Under the pieces are notes generated by a model. It saw nothing but the letters and a program-made list of their open reading frames with translations. It had not been told where the DNA came from and ran no database searches. From Channa striata (Eukaryota; Chordata; Actinopteri; Anabantiformes; Channidae): 64,000 nucleotides of DNA. The stretch covers positions 7,257,501-7,321,500 of the forward strand of contig CM065184.1 in NCBI GenBank assembly GCA_033026295.1, written 5' to 3'. This document shows positions 51,900 to 64,000 of the stretch, piece after piece; position 1 is the stretch's first letter; every line of letters begins with the position of its first letter. The translations under genes and the position numbers were made by a program.

Positions 51900-52165
51900 G
51901 GAATGAGTATATTTTAGGTAAAGCAGAGTGAAGAAAGAGAAACTTGGATGGTTTGAACATATGTAGGGGGGGGTATATTGGTAAAGGAAGTTTGAGGATG
52001 AAGTTGCCGGAAGAAGGAGAAGGGCAATGAGAGGGAGGAGGTTCATTGATACTGTGAAAGAGGATCTGCGTGAAGTTGGTGTGACAGAGCAGAGGACAGA
52101 GTGAGATGAAGATTCACTGTGGCGTCCCCTATGGGGAGCTGCCGACAGACGAAGAAGAAGATGGC
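51900..52165 (+). mobile_element. 5'-truncated LINE, C-terminal end of ORF2 (RTE-like)
   Basis: The plus strand encodes, in three frames joined by indels, the C-terminal end of a LINE reverse transcriptase polyprotein that is very common in fish. Visible pieces are RMDIIRNEYILGKAE, WFEHM, GYIGKGSLRMKLP and RRRRAMRGRRFIDTVKEDLR, then EVGVTEQRTE. It ends in CTGTGGCGTCCCCTATGGGG and a GAAGAAGAAG tail. This corresponds to the family phrase RWFGHV...GYIGRRML.MELPGKRKRGRPKRRFMDVVKEDM. Only the last 250 bp of the element is present, as is usual for 5'-truncated insertions. The clade assignment (RTE-type) is from memory and may be wrong. That it is a LINE 3' end is more secure. Confidence 0.68.
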
Positions 52166-52901
52166 GTCTTAGAGTATGGGGCGGTAAAAGCCATGCATGT
52201 TCTTACCAACCTGAGCTGTGTCTGTGGTTGACAATGCTATCTGAACAGCCAAAGAGTGGAAATTGGTATACACAGATTTTCGATTTCTTTATACAGAAGA
52301 TCTCATCCTTAAAGGAGTCACTGTAGCATCTTGCCAGTTGCAGTCTGACAGGCCCTCAACACATCACTGCATTGTGAAAGCTGAAAAGCGAGGCCGCTGT
52401 GATGTGCAGCACCACGGATGTGGCTCCAAACACTTGCCACTCCCACCTCCATCCCCATCCCCCAGTTTGAAAGAAGTTCCCACACGTATATTACAAGCTG
52501 CAATCAATGACATCCTCTTTTGTTTTAGAGTAACTATATATGTACTTTTGTACTTTTTGTTAAACAATATTTTTTTTGCAAAGTCCATAAATATTGAACA
52601 AAGACTTCTCTGATAAGTTATGGCAGCTAAGCAATTAGACTGTTTTTAATTGGGGAAGGGTTTTAATGAATGATTTTGCCTGTTGACATCTGTCTGTGTT
52701 TTTGTCATTTGTTTGAGTGGTTCTTTTTGTGTGTGTAAGTGCATGTTTGAGTAGATATGGAGCGAGCGTTATGAAGTCACTATAGTCATGTCCCGTGTAC
52801 GTTTGGCACCGAACTGTTTCTCACAGCCGAGGCTTGTAGAGCAGAGAACAGACTGGAGTGGTACATTTGGGACGAAATTATACTGCAAGGCATTGTATCA
52901 A
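52166..52901. other. Gene-free DNA
   Basis: No gene was recognised. A 116-codon plus-strand frame (52263-52613) overlaps two minus-strand frames of 61 and 74 codons and shows no domain. Confidence 0.45.
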
Positions 52902-53111
52902 TTAGATAGATGAATGACCATGGGTTTTAATTAGAACACTGGGTACACATTCTACTTCATTATTCAGTGGGACCAAACTAATTCTGCTGCCCAACAGCAG
53001 TGAGGGGCCCAGCTGCTCCATCAGCACTCTGCCGTTGATAAGAGCACTGGGCTTTTGAAAGGTGCTAAAGTTGGAAGGCTTGGTGGTAAAGACAAACAAG
53101 TCTTCCTCCCT
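52902..53111 (-). CDS. Candidate terminal exon, unidentified
   Basis: On the minus strand a pyrimidine-rich tract ending TTTTCTTTCCTCAG provides a good acceptor at 53112-53113. The open frame that follows reads REEDLFVFTTKPSNFSTFQK, PSALINGRVLMEQLGPSLLL and GSRISLVPLNNEVECVP, then continues to a stop at about 52902. The segment is richer in G+C than its flanks and its residue mix looks protein-like. No convincing donor lies before the stop, so it would have to be a last exon of about 69 codons. I do not recognise the family, and no neighbouring exon joins it clearly. Confidence 0.27.
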   Translation of the reverse strand, partial: REEDLFVFTTKPSNFSTFQKPSALINGRVLMEQLGPSLLLGSRISLVPLNNEVECVPSVLIKTHGHSSI

Positions 53112-56100
53112 CTGAGGAAAGAAAATTAATACAATAAAAATAGGTAAAGACCCACAATCCTGCAGTTTTACATATCTGGGCTTGTCCTTGGCCTTTCCCC
53201 TCATTGTCCCAGCTGACACATTGTAAGGATGTCAAAACATGTTGTAAAATTACACCAACTCTCGTTGGACATGGAGCTCTTTTGTTACTGTTAAAGTGCA
53301 GCCAATCTTTTATTAATCACCTGCAAAGGCTGTAAAGACTTAGAAAGACCACAGGGAGTCTTTCTGAATCTTTTCAGACAGCAGAATTTTATAAAATTAA
53401 AAAAAGAACACAAACATGTCTGACGACTAGTAACGACAAGTTTACTTTAACGTTTAACTAACCAAGGACAGACGCCTTGATGGTGTGACATGTATAGCCA
53501 CGTAATGTACACTGCACAAAGCTTGGCCACATGTTTGAGAAAATGTATTGCTCATCAAGTGATTAAAGGTACTTCTCACATTTTCAGCAGCAGTTAGAAA
53601 GGAGTGGATCTTGCCTCTTCATTTTGTGTGAATTATCAAATATAGTGACACATATAGTTTGTTGTTGATCATTTATGGAAACCTGTTATGGCATTTCAGG
53701 CCTGACAGATTTTCTGACTTTTCTCATTTGAGAAATTAAATCAACTCAGAGGAAAAATGACTAATCATGGGCACAATGACTCTAGGGATGAGGATGATGT
53801 ATAAGCTACATTAGGTTTCATATTAGCTCCAAAATTAAATGGAAAAGGGTGATTAAAAAAACAACTTACTTACCTAACTGCACAATTTGACTGCTACAGA
53901 TGAAATAATAACTGTCCATGCCTAAATGATGGAGGGATAAGACTGCTGTAATAATATGTATTATGAGTATGAAGTGAGTAGGTCTGCTTCTATCACATTA
54001 CAATCATCTGCACTCCGACTTGTGTCATGCATCTGTCTGACCTACTGCATTTCCTACGAACATTACCCTCCATAACTGCTGTGTGTTAGTCACAAAAAAT
54101 GTACTTTAATATTCACTGTGGGGAAATATGCTCATTTCCTCTCTCTTTCGAACGTTAATTTGCATCACAGAAATGTGTTGTAATAAAGAGCAGCATATGA
54201 TCCTGGCCCAGTTGCTGGCATAAAGCATTACATGAATACGCTTTTGCTCTGTTCACCTCATTTTTATAGACAAGTACTTTATTTAATATCAACAACAAGG
54301 TTAGATGAGACTGTAGGTAATTAGTTGGGAGTCAGTTGATGGCTTTTTAATTGCTCAGCAATGCGCCACTATGATGAGAAGCAATAAGCAAGTGCCACTG
54401 TGTCCTCTTTGCAAACACAGCACTCCATTACATTCTGGACTCCTCTATATTGTAAACGTGTCAAGGCTGTTATGCTGCATGATAAGATGTAGAGCTACCT
54501 CCCATTCTTTTATAGTTTTCTCTAGTGACTCTGTCAACCAAACAGCTGTACAGTTGTCAGCGTTGTTGAAATCCTCTGCAGTCCTGTTTGGGCAAAATTG
54601 TAACATAACAATAGGAAATGCTGAGGCGGCACTTGCCACCTTCATATTGTTTTCTCTCTTTTTCCCTAGCTCCAGTTGGTGTCTCACTAAATTGCACAGT
54701 GACCCCAATACCCCACCCTTGCAGCAAACAAATACACGCACACACAGACTGCTGTCTTGTCCCCAAACAGCACTGAAGACCTAACAGATATAAACAAGTT
54801 AGTGGTGCACACAGGAGGCAATTTATTGTTGCACCTCTGCAGTTATCCACCTTTATAGGTCAAAATCAGTGGTATCTCAGATCTAAGAATGTCCAAAGGT
54901 GAGGCCGCAAGGTCAGTAAGGATTCATTCAAAACAAGTCATGTTACAAAATGACATACAGTAACAGGATTATTGAAACAACTCTCAAACGCCTTCTCTGG
55001 CAGCCATTCAACCCCACACCTTGTTGTACTGAAGTAACACAAATAACCCTGACAACTGAAAAGTGTACGTACACATCATAGCGATACCAAGGGCTTTACT
55101 GTAGTTAAAATCTTTTTGTACTGCAAGCTTGACTTTCATACAGCAGGACAGATAAATGTAGAAAATGTCCTTCAGCTGATAACAAAGGTTTACTGGGTTT
55201 TCTGCACTCACAGCAAGAGCAACCAGCCCAGGCTTTACAACAGGGAGGCGGTAATGGATCAGTGGCAAGTCTTACAGAATTTGGTGCAAAGATATTGATC
55301 TCAGAAAAATAAAAGGGTAGAAAACAAGCAGCTGGCCTCAGTTTATAAAATCTGTGTCTTGTGACGTGAGCTTGAAAACATAGGTGCGATCACTAGTCAT
55401 CCACAGACTTCCTCTGATTTGTAGCTTTCTATTCCATCTGTTCAGTCAGTCAGCCAATTCATGGGATCACCAAACAGGCTGAACTTGAAATGGTACATTA
55501 ACCTGAGAAATTAATGAAAGTTACAGACTCATTTAAATTGAAGTGGCACCAATGCATTTGAACAAATCACAGTTGAGAAACTAAAAGAACACCTGCTGGC
55601 TGAGGCCTGTCACCTATTTTGGAGCTCCACCAGGCGAGAAGTGATTTTCATTTTTTTGTCACTGTGGTTTCCGAGTTATAGCTACAATATGCAAGTTTTC
55701 ACTTTGAGGTAGAAAATGTATTGTTAGTCCTGCCCTCCTCCTCCTCAGCTGGTCAAGTTCCCACCCCCACACTTGTCACTCAAGTTGATGAGCTGTCTCC
55801 AATAAAACAGCTTCTAGCCTGAGGCTAATGTAACCAGCATCCATAAAGCCACCACAGGTGTAGAAGAAGCAGACACTGAGTGCTGGAAATCTACAACAAA
55901 AATAAGCATTTCTTGCTCAACACTTTTTTGAACATTCTGTTTGACATTTTTTAAACCTTCTTTGTAACCGTGTTACTGCTTACCTGCAAGTTACCTGCAC
56001 TTGATATTACAATTCAACTTCATGCTGAGGTAAACCAACACGCTTTAAAAAACATGCTTATGTCACTAACAAAATAATACTGGAACACATTAAGCCACGA

Positions 56101-56572
56101 ACTGTCATTTGGGCAAATTTTTTAAATAGTTTTACTAAAATGCCAGACTACATCCAAACCATAAATATTCCTTATCTTGCCTTATCTCTGGCAAGATTCT
56201 GTTCTTCCAAACTCATCTTTGCACATAGAAAACTGCATACAAATTTGATCAGGTAAGTCATTTAAACACTGCAGACAGATTACAGATGTACAACTTCACT
56301 GAATCCTCTAATATGTCTAAAAACCTTTCCTTTTGCGTTGTGTTCACAAATTCAGACCTTTATCAAATTAAATTTTTGGATGAATGGTCAAAAACTGTGA
56401 TTGTTCAAAATCATAGAGAAGAGTTACCAGCAGTGGGGATTTTAGACATTTATAAATGGGACGGCCTTGGTCGTTTTGTGGGTTCCTAAACGAAGACGAC
56501 AAAAGTGGTTTATTTTGAAAAGAAAATCTCATGATGGAAGATTATCTGGTTCCCATTTGCCTCAGTGCAATA
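53112..56572. other. Gene-free DNA
   Basis: No gene could be supported. Overlapping frames of about 97-137 codons on both strands at 54371-54850 cancel each other as evidence. A possible donor (GATCAG/GTAAGTCA, 56255) follows a pyrimidine-rich tract and a short open piece at about 56203-56254, which is too weak to call. Confidence 0.45.
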
Positions 56573-56626
56573 ATATATTTAATTTATAATGCACTTTTCA
56601 TTTACAAGAAATCTCAAAGTGCTACC
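56573..56626 (-). mobile_element. LINE 3'-end fragment
   Basis: Read on the minus strand this gives GTAGCACTTTGAGATTTCTT followed by GTAAATGAAAAGTGCATTAT and AAATTAAATA. It is the characteristic last 50-60 bases of many teleost L2/Rex1-type LINEs. No coding part is present upstream. Confidence 0.55.
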
Positions 56627-57494
56627 AGAGAGGAGCATAAAACTTGCAGACATTAACACTAAGCAAACGAGCCTGTTCAAGAAAGAAATGCTACTGAATG
56701 CAGATAAAGTTTTATTTTATAATTTCTAAATTAACCAGTTGCTGCTGTTTAACAGTGATTTTAACAGTGATTTTACATTATTGTCATTACTGCAGAGTTA
56801 GGGGTTTAAAATATTTTACTGCATCATATGTGGGGAGTTATTAATTAAAATTATTTAAACCTAGCAAATCTGTTCCTTGACAGACACAGATACCAACTAT
56901 TCATAATGACTGAACCTTTGGCAAGTTTTTAAAGGGAACTTTACAGGCTAAACTTTCCAAACCGAAACAAGACATGACGTAACACCTACAGCCAGTTTTG
57001 TGTTAAAGTCTGTTCCTCTGTCAACAGGGCATTTCCCCTTACTCTAACGTGAACATAATGGTGACTGCTCACACAAGCTTCCTATCACAACTGTGCCGCA
57101 TATTATTTAAATCAGCCCATCAGATCAAAGAATTTCAGGGTGGCCAATCAGAATTTATCACTGGTTATAATATAAATATACTGTAAACGTGTATGTAGTC
57201 AACAAAGATTAACTGAAACTTCAGCCACATTAGCAATCACAGACCACCAACTAAACTGCATGTTAATAAATGAAAAGTAAACAAAAAACCCTGAATAGTG
57301 TCTCAAGATCATGGAGCTAAAATGTTCTCCTACTTCTGCAGATATGTACAGTATGTTTCAATACAATACTGTGAAACTGCCCAAAAGTGACAATACACGG
57401 TAAGAGGGACATCAATTGTGACATTACGTGTCAAACAGTGTGATTGTCCTTTTGGGATTGAATGCCTCCAGATCTTCACAAATAAATTAACAAA
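56627..57494. other. Gene-free DNA
   Basis: Nothing recognisable is seen beyond a 14-bp tandem repeat (TTTAACAGTGATTT) at about 56748-56775. Confidence 0.55.
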
Positions 57495-57506
57495 TGTGTG
57501 TGTGTT

Positions 57507-57558
<52 letters not shown>

Positions 57559-57652
57559 TACATATATACACACACACATATAATACACACACACACACAC
57601 ACACATATATAACATATATATTACATATATACACACACACACACACACATAT
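57495..57652 (+). repeat. Compound TG / CA / TA microsatellite
   Basis: A (TG)6 tract (57495-57506) is followed within five bases by (CA)21 (57511-57552). Alternating TA and CA tracts then run to 57652. The TG and CA tracts are reverse complements, so the start can fold into a hairpin. Confidence 0.95.
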
Positions 57653-60600
57653 ATCTCAAGGGGATGAATTCCTGTTATTTCTTTACACAGTGTTTAAACA
57701 CGTTTGACATTTCTGACTAAGCTTGCAGACCAAAGATGTTACTTGTGTGTTGCCCTATGTGCTATGTAAACTACTTTAGCTAACCTGAAAATAAATGTGT
57801 TTTACAAAGTTCACTCAACCCTAACTCCCTTTGGCTATACAACCTGAATTGCATACACGTCTCCTTGTGGAATCTCACCTGCACTTTTTTCTGCCTTTAT
57901 AGCACAAACTGCACTGCCTATAAACACTACAAGCTCACACTTACTGTGCATGTTTTTTTCTGGGCCAAAACTGTTGATTCTCTTTAGGGAAGGATGATCT
58001 AATACTAGGTGGAATTGTCAAGAAAATCTGTGTTAGTGTTGGAAAATATATTAATGTGTACTTAGGTCCAGCTGGTTATTAGGTGTCTTCAGCCTGGGAC
58101 CAGACTATCTTGCAAATATGCTGATTATGACCACATGCCATAATCAACCAGTTATGATATGCTGTGTGATCTGGAGATTTTGCTACATTCCTAAAGAACT
58201 AAACAAAAACAAGAATATTACTAAATTGATTCCTCCAATGAGACATCCATAAGAAACATCCACCCACAAATTTCTCTATAGCACACTGCAACTTGAAAAA
58301 CAAAGATCATTTCAGAGATGTAACTATTTAATAGCCATAAGATCATACTGTACAGCTACTTTTCTTAGTTAACACTAGTTGCAAATCAAATGAACAAATA
58401 GCTGATAAATTGCCAACAAAGACTTGTCAACGCTTGTCAACTCATTTGCACTCACAAAATAATCTGAACACAAGGTTTACCCCTGTGTGTTTCAAGTAGG
58501 TTTTATTTGAAGTGAATTTAATGAAAAAAATTATGTTTCTAGTTCGATGATATCATCACTTTGCCTGGGTATTCTTGAAACAAATCAAATTCTGTTTCAA
58601 ATTAGTCATAATTTTCCTGCTGTTTAGACCAAATAACTGAAAAATGGTGATGTAACTAGGCTAAAAACCAATAGCCTGGTAACCTTTTTTGCTCGGAAAA
58701 AAACACCCTGCTGCAGATCGCAAAGCTGAGAGAGTCAGTGTGCCATTCACTGATTTGTATGCCATGCTGTGCCTCTGTACACATTGCGCAGCTGACTGAG
58801 GGAAAGATGACTGCAGTCACATGAGGATGCACTTGTGAACAAGAGCATCAAGCTCAGGAATACAAGGGGAGACCTTGCTATAATTATGGTGACTCAGTGA
58901 ATGCTGACAGCACGTCTGTGCTTTGCACTGCGTATTTTAAAGACAGCAGAGCGTAGCTGAGCATCCCATTAAACCATGGATGGAAAATAGCCTTGCCTTT
59001 ATATTTTCAGGCAGTGATGGCTTAATTATGAAGAAAACAATTGCAAGATTACACTTCCTTCCCAAGATAAATAATAAATTGTGACCTTGTCCTGGACAAT
59101 TAAAACCACAGGAAGCAGGAGCTTAGATTTCACATGAATTTGTGGGCACATTACGGATCATCAACCCACTCTTCCCCTTCAGCACTCCCACACAAAACAT
59201 TATACAATCCCTTTATATTAATTGCTGTTAATGTTTACAGCATAGAATTTATCCCTTATATCATAGGCCATATATTGGCACTAGTTTAATATAAAGGTAC
59301 AAACAAGACAAAACAAAACGAACAAACAAAAACAAACAATACCTTTTTGCTGTGAGGCAAAATTTCTCTCTAAAATCCTGCTGCAGTAACATCATAACAG
59401 AAACTGACTTCCAATTAAAACATGCTGCACACCCTGACACAATGCCTCACACATACACACAAAAAAAAGCAGTGACCACGATCAGCACGTCATACAGAGC
59501 ATCACAGCTTTGTGTGTTTGTGGACCGATCACAGCGCTCATAGACAGATCCATATCCACCACATTATTAACACCACCACAAGTACCAATGTTACATTTTA
59601 TTTGTGGTGTTGTTTTAGTGTTTTAGTGTTAGTCAAGCCAGACCTACAGGATTACACAGCTAGGAGGTTAGCTTTAAAACACAACCTAGTGAGCGAAAAG
59701 TCATGGCAAGGAAACACTAACATGGAGACTAACGCTCTAACATGACCTATTTAGTAACATGGAAACCAGGATACAAAATGGCAAGATTACATGGAGGCCA
59801 GTACTTCAACATAACAGATATAATAGACATAATAGAAATCTCCTTGCAGAACATTGTAAGGCAAAACATCATGGTGTAGAAACTTTACTTCCCCACCACA
59901 AGTGACTGCAGAAAGTGGCCTTATATGCAACTGGGATTGGTGATTAATTCAAAACAGCTGTGATAATTGGAGACAAAGGAGTCCGAACAAAGAAACAGAG
60001 GAGAGCTGGACGAGAGGGGCAGACTATGTGTGTGGCTGACTAAAGGCTAAACACATGAAACCTTCCAAAACTCGCCCAGCACGGTGCCAGTCGGGTGTGG
60101 CTTTTGTTTCACAGCACATGCTGCTTGTGCCCACCTGAAGTCACAACAAAGTGCAAGTCAACAATACGTGTGATAGAATAGAAAAATCATAGAATTAAGA
60201 TTATATTATAAACGACATCAACAAAGTCAAATACAAATTATTTTAATAGAAACTGAGCTTGATATTTTATTTGTCAACCAAAGTGTCAAAAATAGTTCCA
60301 AATTTAATATGATCGTGGTCTAGCTGTCTTTGGGACAATTTGACAAAAATAATATTTACTGAATTCCCTTTGTATTTTTAAAACAAAGACATCATAACAG
60401 CCTAACTGGTGCAGTCACAGAGAGTGCACTCTATAAGCTGAGCATAAAGAAAACAAAATCCAGAAAGATCATGACATACAATAACCAGAAACGTTGATGT
60501 CATTGATGTTTAGTTCTTTAGGAAGTTCTAATGACTAGTTAGCAGTGTAATGTCAGCAGACGGTAGAGCTGGGATCGGTAGAACTGCATCTAGGAGATAT

Positions 60601-61639
60601 CCAGGACATTAGTTTGTCATGTGACACTGTCATGATATCATTATAGCATATTTGATGACACGGTTTGACTGTACATACTGCTGTATACATATATATTCTT
60701 CCAGCATAATTTGTTGAATGATATGCTATTTCAGTGCTTTGCATTTCTTCATATGTTGTATATCCAAAAATATCTATCCTATGTGTCAAATTACACTACA
60801 AACACAACATGACACCAAAATGCACTGTGATCTAAATTCAAGCCTACGTTGCATCTATTTTTTATTTTTTGTGTTTCTGTGTGTCAGCATGCATGTGTGT
60901 GTGAATGCCTTTGTGCTTAAATATATGGTTCATGTCTGGTCTCTTCCATACAATTATCTAACTCGCCAAAAGCTTGCCGAGGGCACCAGTCACATCATAC
61001 TCTGCTCTGCAACTTACAATAGAGCAGATAAACAAAAGAGTAGATAAACCCACAATTTAATCACGCACAGCTCACTGCACAGTCTTGAGATACCAAGTTC
61101 TGCTCTTATTTGAGCCCTATGAAAATGACGTGAGACAATCTAGAATGGCCTGCTGTGCATGGTTACGGTTGCTAAGCTATGGCGCTTAGTAAATGGTCAA
61201 CTAAAGCAACAATCAACTCAAACAATAAGTGCTAATCAGCACAAGTTTGTGCTTTTAAAAGGGCGATGGATGTTTTTTTTTTTTGTTTCTTGAACACCAT
61301 TACTGTTCATCTATTTTAATAATATTCACAGCCCATCCTGAAGACCTGAAAAATAAATGCCTGGAAATGTGACATCACAAAATTAAAGAAGACAAAAAGG
61401 CTACATTTAGACAGATGCCATACATTCACATTTTCTTAACTATTATTGCACATTATTGCTCTGGAATACTGACAGAAGCAATGCAAAATAAAAACTCATG
61501 TTACATTGATCCAAGGATATTAAATATTGATTTCAGCATTACGATCATCCCAGAAGCAGGAAATAAATTTCATTTGAAAGAGCATATTTAATTCTGCGAA
61601 CAAAGATTCTACCCTCTGGCACAAATCAATCAAGTTGTT
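57653..61639. other. Gene-free DNA
   Basis: No gene or element was recognised in 4 kb. A T12 run lies at 61273-61284. 58700-59160 has balanced composition with several TAATTA-type cores and may be regulatory, but this cannot be shown from one sequence. Confidence 0.5.
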
Positions 61640-61690
61640 CATCATCTTCATCATCATCATCGCCACCACTGCCATCACCGCCACAACAAA
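61640..61690 (+). repeat. Degenerate (CAT/CAC/CGC) trinucleotide tract
   Basis: An imperfect trinucleotide tract, CATCATCATCATCGCCACCA and similar units, about 50 bp. Confidence 0.8.
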
Positions 61691-64000
61691 GATAATGATC
61701 GGCTCCTTCTCACAGGCAAAGAGAATGTGACTTGTGCTAATGAGATCCTTCCTCTAAGGCTATGATTAGGAGTTGGCTGACAAAGATAAAGTGCATAAGC
61801 ACTTCAGATAAAACAATAGATATGCAGAATAAGTCTATTTGCATTATGACCTGTGCTGCTCTTTCTCTTTCAGTTGCTCTAAAATTTCATGGAACATCGG
61901 AGGGGAAACAAAAAAAAAAAAAAAGAAAAAGCAATCACCCATCAGTTCATAGTGAAGGAAGTGGTTCACTGGTGTCCATGGAAATTTTTTTGAAAGTGCG
62001 CATCATACAACCCCTTCAAGGAACCTCCTTTTTAATTTGGACAAAGGAAGCCTAAAGTACTACTTGAAACATCTGAAAATAGACAGGCTTTAAATAAAGA
62101 GACCCTCAATTTAAAAATTGTTATTTGCATAAAATATTATTTTTCTAGGCTGCGTATATAGAACTATTAGTTCCACAAAATCATTTTGCAGGTTCACAAA
62201 TGTGGTCTGAACACAGTAGGCGTTTAATCTGTCAATTTGTCTACACATTTCTACAACATCACATTTTCTTTCACTCAGTTTTTTGCAACGAGCCATTAGG
62301 CTAGGTTGAAGCCACTATTTATGACTCTCAGTAGCATTTTTATACCTACTTTCATTTGTTTAGTGTATATTTTGTGTCATTCCTACTTTGTAATGTTTAA
62401 TCGATTTTTGAAGTGATGGTTTGAAGATAGAATTGTGTCACTTGTAGAATTATTAAAAAAATGTTTTGGAACAAAGATGTTATTTGGGATGCTGGTGCAA
62501 GTTTGACCACACAAAAAATGTGTTTTTACCAGGATAATCCACTCATTGAGTCCTGGTTACACATTGCAAATCAAATAACCAAACAATAACACCAGCTAAA
62601 CAAATTGAACATTAGCAGGAACCAACAAATTCTGCCAAATAAGTTTACATTTAAATACCTGCATACTTGTTTTTCCCCATCTATACTGATTTAATATATC
62701 AGCTCTACTGTCTGTCTAGCTGACCATGACTGCAGATGGTTGATTTATTTATTTATACTATGGAAAATGTGGGTGACATTATATTAATATAGTACCAGCA
62801 TAGAAACAAGCAAATTTGAGTTTTATCGGTCATTAAAAGAGACTGCCTATGATCAAATCACTAGAACTTCATTGCCTCAATACTGTGCACAAACGTTTAA
62901 AATAAAATGACCATTATGACAGCTTTATATATATTAAATATATACATATTTAAATATAACATTCCTCCTCTGAAGACAATGCACTCATATTTTGCATCCA
63001 TTGTTACTGCTGTGGCTCACAGTTTGAACTGCTGCTGCACCCTCCACCCCCAAAAACTCACATAAAGTTTATTTTATATTGGATATTAGATGCCTGCTTT
63101 ATGTTTGTTTTTGCATCACAAAAAGTCAAAGCTAATAAGTACAGGTGAATATTGCTATAAGTAGACCTGTGTACACATTTTTCAATATCTTCTATTAAGC
63201 CGAATACCCAGTATTCAATAGCAAATGTCAATATAGATTTACTTGAATCAAACAGAGCCAGCCGCTAAAAGGAATAGTTATTTCAGGGACGGGCACACAA
63301 CCTGAACTTGATGAAGGATTTACGTTATAAGTAATGTGGCCACAGCAATTACAACACTTGATTGCAATGTTTCTTGATAGAAGTACTGGGGTTTTGAAGT
63401 ATTTCATTTTTTTTTCCAACTCATTTATTCGAAGCAGTCTCTTTGGATCAAAAGTCCTGTACATATTTGAATGTATCTATTTGGGGAAGCCAAACCTTGC
63501 TGTGCAGCTACCTGAAAGGATTTGATTCCCCAAATAAGAGTGAGGTCTAAATACCGGTGCGTGCAGGTATTAAGTCCCTGCTGCAAGGATGCTGATATGC
63601 TACCTAAATCCTCAGGTGCTGTATTTCCTCAAACTTGTAGCCAAAGTAAGAAACTCTACTTTTCTTTGTTTTATTTCCATGTCCTTAAAAGTCATGCAAG
63701 GCAAACTTCATATAAAAGAGAAAAAGAGGGAAAAACTGTCACCTTGATGTTTCCACTGCAGTTTTTCATTGAAGCTGGTCTCAGAGGACAAGTGCTAAGG
63801 AAAACATCATTATGTGGGGAGAAATGTACCGGTAATAAACCCAAATGGCACTGAGAGGTGCAGTTGTCAACCATGATAAATGGCACTTATGCATCCTGAA
63901 TGCGTTTGGTGCCCTTGCCATGTTGACTCCCTCTCCTGAGGGCGGGCTCTCGACTGCCAGGTTTGGCCTGGAGCTCCAACCTTAACCCCTCCACTTGGGG
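61691..64000. other. Gene-free DNA to the end of the window
   Basis: No gene was recognised. There is an A15 run at 61910-61924. The final 100 bases (about 63900-64000) are distinctly GC-rich and may be the start of an element or exon cut by the window edge. Confidence 0.5.

Noticed and set aside
54371..54850. 137-codon plus frame with 97-98-codon minus frames over it.
   Set aside because: They conflict with one another and none shows a domain or clear splice sites.
63900..64000. GC-rich end of the window as an exon or LTR start.
   Set aside because: It is cut by the window edge, so there is not enough sequence to test.

Overview
The window looks like AT-rich intergenic or intronic DNA from a ray-finned (teleost) fish. 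Long dinucleotide microsatellites, a Tc1-like transposase relic, an L2-type LINE, an RTE-type LINE 3' end and a tRNA-derived SINE of a type common in spiny-rayed fishes all point that way. This assignment is inferred from repeat content. No complete protein-coding gene, rRNA gene or functional tRNA gene could be recognised. No bacterial-style operon, CRISPR array or viral gene is present.

Layout. 1-19 kb is mostly unannotatable DNA with one possible short exon (2739-2800), a set of local duplications at 5.9-6.5 kb, one copy of a dispersed repeat (6.7 kb) and several CA/GT microsatellites, the largest being 102 bp at 19186-19287. At 19.6 kb lies a well-preserved tRNA-derived SINE with a perfect 16-bp target-site duplication. 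25.2-27.3 kb holds a tRNA-like dispersed repeat, a minus-strand LINE whose whole reverse transcriptase is deleted, and a foldback sequence. 29.9-30.35 kb is a nearly identical 205/202-bp tandem duplication. At 33.05-33.36 kb is a small element bounded by inverted repeats.

39-43.3 kb is the most gene-like stretch, all on the minus strand. It has an 855-bp frame with a single stop, a phase-compatible pair of short putative exons and a 141-bp symmetric putative exon. A further minus-strand exon candidate sits at 53.1 kb. None of these could be matched to a known family. They might belong to one minus-strand gene with large introns, but the phases of neighbouring candidates do not all join and this is not established.

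46-52.2 kb is a cluster of dead transposons: two pieces of a tRNA-like repeat, a DNA-transposon relic in which the start and end of the transposase are fused, a Tc1-like transposase with lost catalytic residues, a possible hAT end and an RTE-type LINE tail. 53.2-64 kb is mostly featureless apart from a LINE 3' tail (56.6 kb) and a compound TG/CA/TA microsatellite (57.5 kb).

Everything recognisable that was once coding belongs to inactivated mobile elements. The most useful follow-ups are testing the putative minus-strand exons against teleost transcripts, and asking whether the internally deleted LINE and DNA transposon are single accidents or amplified non-autonomous families.
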